This document shows, one piece after another, positions 62,873-64,000 of a stretch of 64,000 nt of DNA. Source of the stretch: Calidifontibacter indicus (GTDB taxonomy: Bacteria; Actinomycetota; Actinomycetes; Actinomycetales; Dermatophilaceae); contig NZ_QTUA01000001.1 in assembly GCF_003386865.1 (NCBI RefSeq), positions 496,001 through 560,000 of the forward strand, in the 5' to 3' direction. Under the pieces are notes generated by a model. It did not search any database and had not been told where the DNA came from. It worked only from the letters and a program-made list of their open reading frames with translations. Each line of letters begins with the position of its first letter. The first letter of the stretch is position 1. The position numbers were made by a program, and so were the translations under genes.

Positions 62873-64000
62873 ATGCGCCGCGAACTCACCGAACGGCTCT
62901 CCCGCCCCGGTCTGCGACTGGGCAATCTGAAGCTCGGCTCCAAGATCGCGCTGGCCGTGGTCGCCCTGATCGTGCTGATGGCGATCTTCGCCCCGCTGAT
63001 CACCCAGTACGGCCCGCTGACCACCGGCACGCCGTCCACGTCACCCGACGGTAACCACTGGTTCGGCACCGACGCGATCGGACGCGACATCTTCAGCCGG
63101 GTGGCGTACGGCGCCCGCGCGTCGCTGCTCATCGGCCTGTGTGCGACCGGGCTGGCCCTGGTGGCCGCCGCGATCCTCGGCTCGATCGCGGCCACCGCCG
63201 GCAAGTGGGTGTCGGAAGTGCTGATGCGCATCCTCGACATCATCATGAGCTTCCCGGGCATCGCGCTCGCCGCCGTGTTCGTGGCGGTCTGGGGTTCGTC
63301 GACCCCGGTGCTGATCCTCGCGATCGCGTTCCTCTACACCCCGCAGCTGACCCGCGTCGTGCGTGCCAACGTGCTCGCGCAGTTCGGCGAGGACTACGTG
63401 TCGGCGTCGAAGGTGATGGGCTCGGGCACCCCGCGCATCCTCATCAAGCACGTCGCCCGCAACTGCCTGGCCCCGATCCTGGTGTTCGCGACCGTGCTGG
63501 TCGCCGACGCGATCGTCTTCGAGGCGTCCCTGTCGTTCATCAACGCCGGGGTGAAGCCGCCGGACCCGTCGTGGGGCAACGTGCTCGCCGACGGCAAGCA
63601 GCTGCTGCTGAACGGTGGTTGGTGGGCCACCTTCTTCCCGGGCCTGATGATCCTGATCACCGTGCTCGCGCTGAACGTGCTGTCGGAGGGCATGACCGAC
63701 GCGATGGTGTCGCTCAAGGCGCGTCCGGTGAAGCTGAAGGACGCCGTCGAGGACTCCGAGGAGCCGGCCGTGGCGGCGCTCGCCGCCGCCGCGAACACCC
63801 CGACGATCGCCCTCGAAGACCGCCTCGCCGCGCTGAGGTCGGTCGAGAGCGCCCGCACCGATCGGCTGGTCTCCATGACTGACGAGCCGCCGGTGCTCGA
63901 GGTGAAGGATCTCTGCATCCGCTTCCCCGAGCAGCACGGCGACGTCGACGTCGTCGACCACGTGTCGTTCTCGGTGCGGCCGGGGGAGACGATGGGCCTG
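62873..64000 (+). CDS. Fused ABC transporter permease/ATP-binding protein (DppC-DppD), 3' end outside window
   Basis: Open from ATG 62873 to the window end (376 residues, no stop). Residues 1-285 are a DppC-like permease: GNHWFGTDAIGRDIFSRVAY, contact loop DYVSASKVMGSGTPRILIKH, SLSFINAGVKPPDPSWGNVL. A linker of about 50 residues follows, then MTDEPPVLEVKDLCIRFPEQ and VDHVSFSVRPGETMGL, the start of an ATPase just before its Walker A. No stop or frame change separates the two, so this is a single fused polypeptide. Such permease/ATPase fusions are known in actinobacterial peptide importers. Confidence 0.85.
   Translation, partial: MRRELTERLSRPGLRLGNLKLGSKIALAVVALIVLMAIFAPLITQYGPLTTGTPSTSPDGNHWFGTDAIGRDIFSRVAYGARASLLIGLCATGLALVAAAILGSIAATAGKWVSEVLMRILDIIMSFPGIALAAVFVAVWGSSTPVLILAIAFLYTPQLTRVVRANVLAQFGEDYVSASKVMGSGTPRILIKHVARNCLAPILVFATVLVADAIVFEASLSFINAGVKPPDPSWGNVLADGKQLLLNGGWWATFFPGLMILITVLALNVLSEGMTDAMVSLKARPVKLKDAVEDSEEPAVAALAAAANTPTIALEDRLAALRSVESARTDRLVSMTDEPPVLEVKDLCIRFPEQHGDVDVVDHVSFSVRPGETMGL

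Overview
This 64-kb window is the replication-origin region of a high-GC Gram-positive chromosome, almost certainly an actinobacterium of the order Micrococcales. The reasons are the gene order rpmH-dnaA-oriC-dnaN-gnd-recF-DUF721-gyrB-gyrA-DUF3566-tRNA-Ile-DLW39-tRNA-Ala, frequent GTG starts, a NAD-type gnd between dnaN and recF, and an inositol/CsoR/MurJ-SigM gene set of actinobacterial type. A Dermacoccaceae- or Intrasporangiaceae-like host is a guess. From 14.0 to 36.9 kb the order cca(pcnA)-NUDIX-DUF6049-murJ-pseudokinase-sigM ... anti-sigma-trxB-trxA-parB-parA-rsmG-jag-yidC-yidD-rnpA-rpmH closely follows the Mycobacterium tuberculosis Rv3907c-Rv3924c order.

Layout. 0-2 kb: three tandem AIM24-type genes (minus) and a small gene divergent from a LysR regulator. 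3-8 kb: tRNA hydroxylase TrhO, an LLM oxidoreductase, then a glycosyltransferase divergent from an acyl-CoA-dehydrogenase-like gene and a PIG-L/methyltransferase fusion, a set without assigned function. 8-13 kb: an inositol-type operon (iolG- and iolE-like genes and a CUT2 ABC importer) with an IolR-like operator. 13-14 kb: a biotinyl domain protein and a truncated DUF559-type gene bracketed by two related long inverted repeats. 14-23 kb: cca, NUDIX, DUF6049, MurJ, pseudokinase and SigM. 23-28.4 kb: a block separating sigM from its presumed partner (FAD oxidoreductase, SRPBCC protein, small stress-like genes, MarR, secreted choice-of-anchor protein). 28.5-31.3 kb: an anti-sigma-like membrane protein with a fourfold repeated N-terminal module and a SigM-type promoter, then trxB-trxA with a SigR-type promoter. 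31.4-37 kb: parB, parA, rsmG, jag, yidC, yidD, rnpA and rpmH (minus), with parS-like sites. 37.5-50.4 kb: dnaA, oriC, dnaN, gnd, recF, DUF721, a membrane protein, gyrB, gyrA and DUF3566. 50.4-51 kb: two tRNAs flanking a DLW-39 gene. 51-55.3 kb: phosphoketolase with an IS1380-family element just upstream of it. 55.3-58.5 kb: copZ-small membrane gene-copA-csoR. 58.5-64 kb: nagB-gntR divergent from a peptide-type ABC importer whose second permease is fused to the ATPase and runs off the window.

The genes are mainly replication and segregation (dnaA, dnaN, recF, gyrase, parAB, oriC), envelope assembly (YidC, MurJ, pseudokinase, SigM), and thiol redox, framed by carbon uptake and metal-resistance operons. 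The most unusual items are the fourfold repeated anti-sigma-like protein with its promoter, a set of long near-perfect intergenic inverted repeats (two of them near-identical copies, two others sharing a core), the IS1380 insertion about 60 bp from the phosphoketolase start, and the uncharacterised GT2/ACAD/PIG-L-methyltransferase set. No CRISPR array, restriction system, prophage or obvious defence island was seen.
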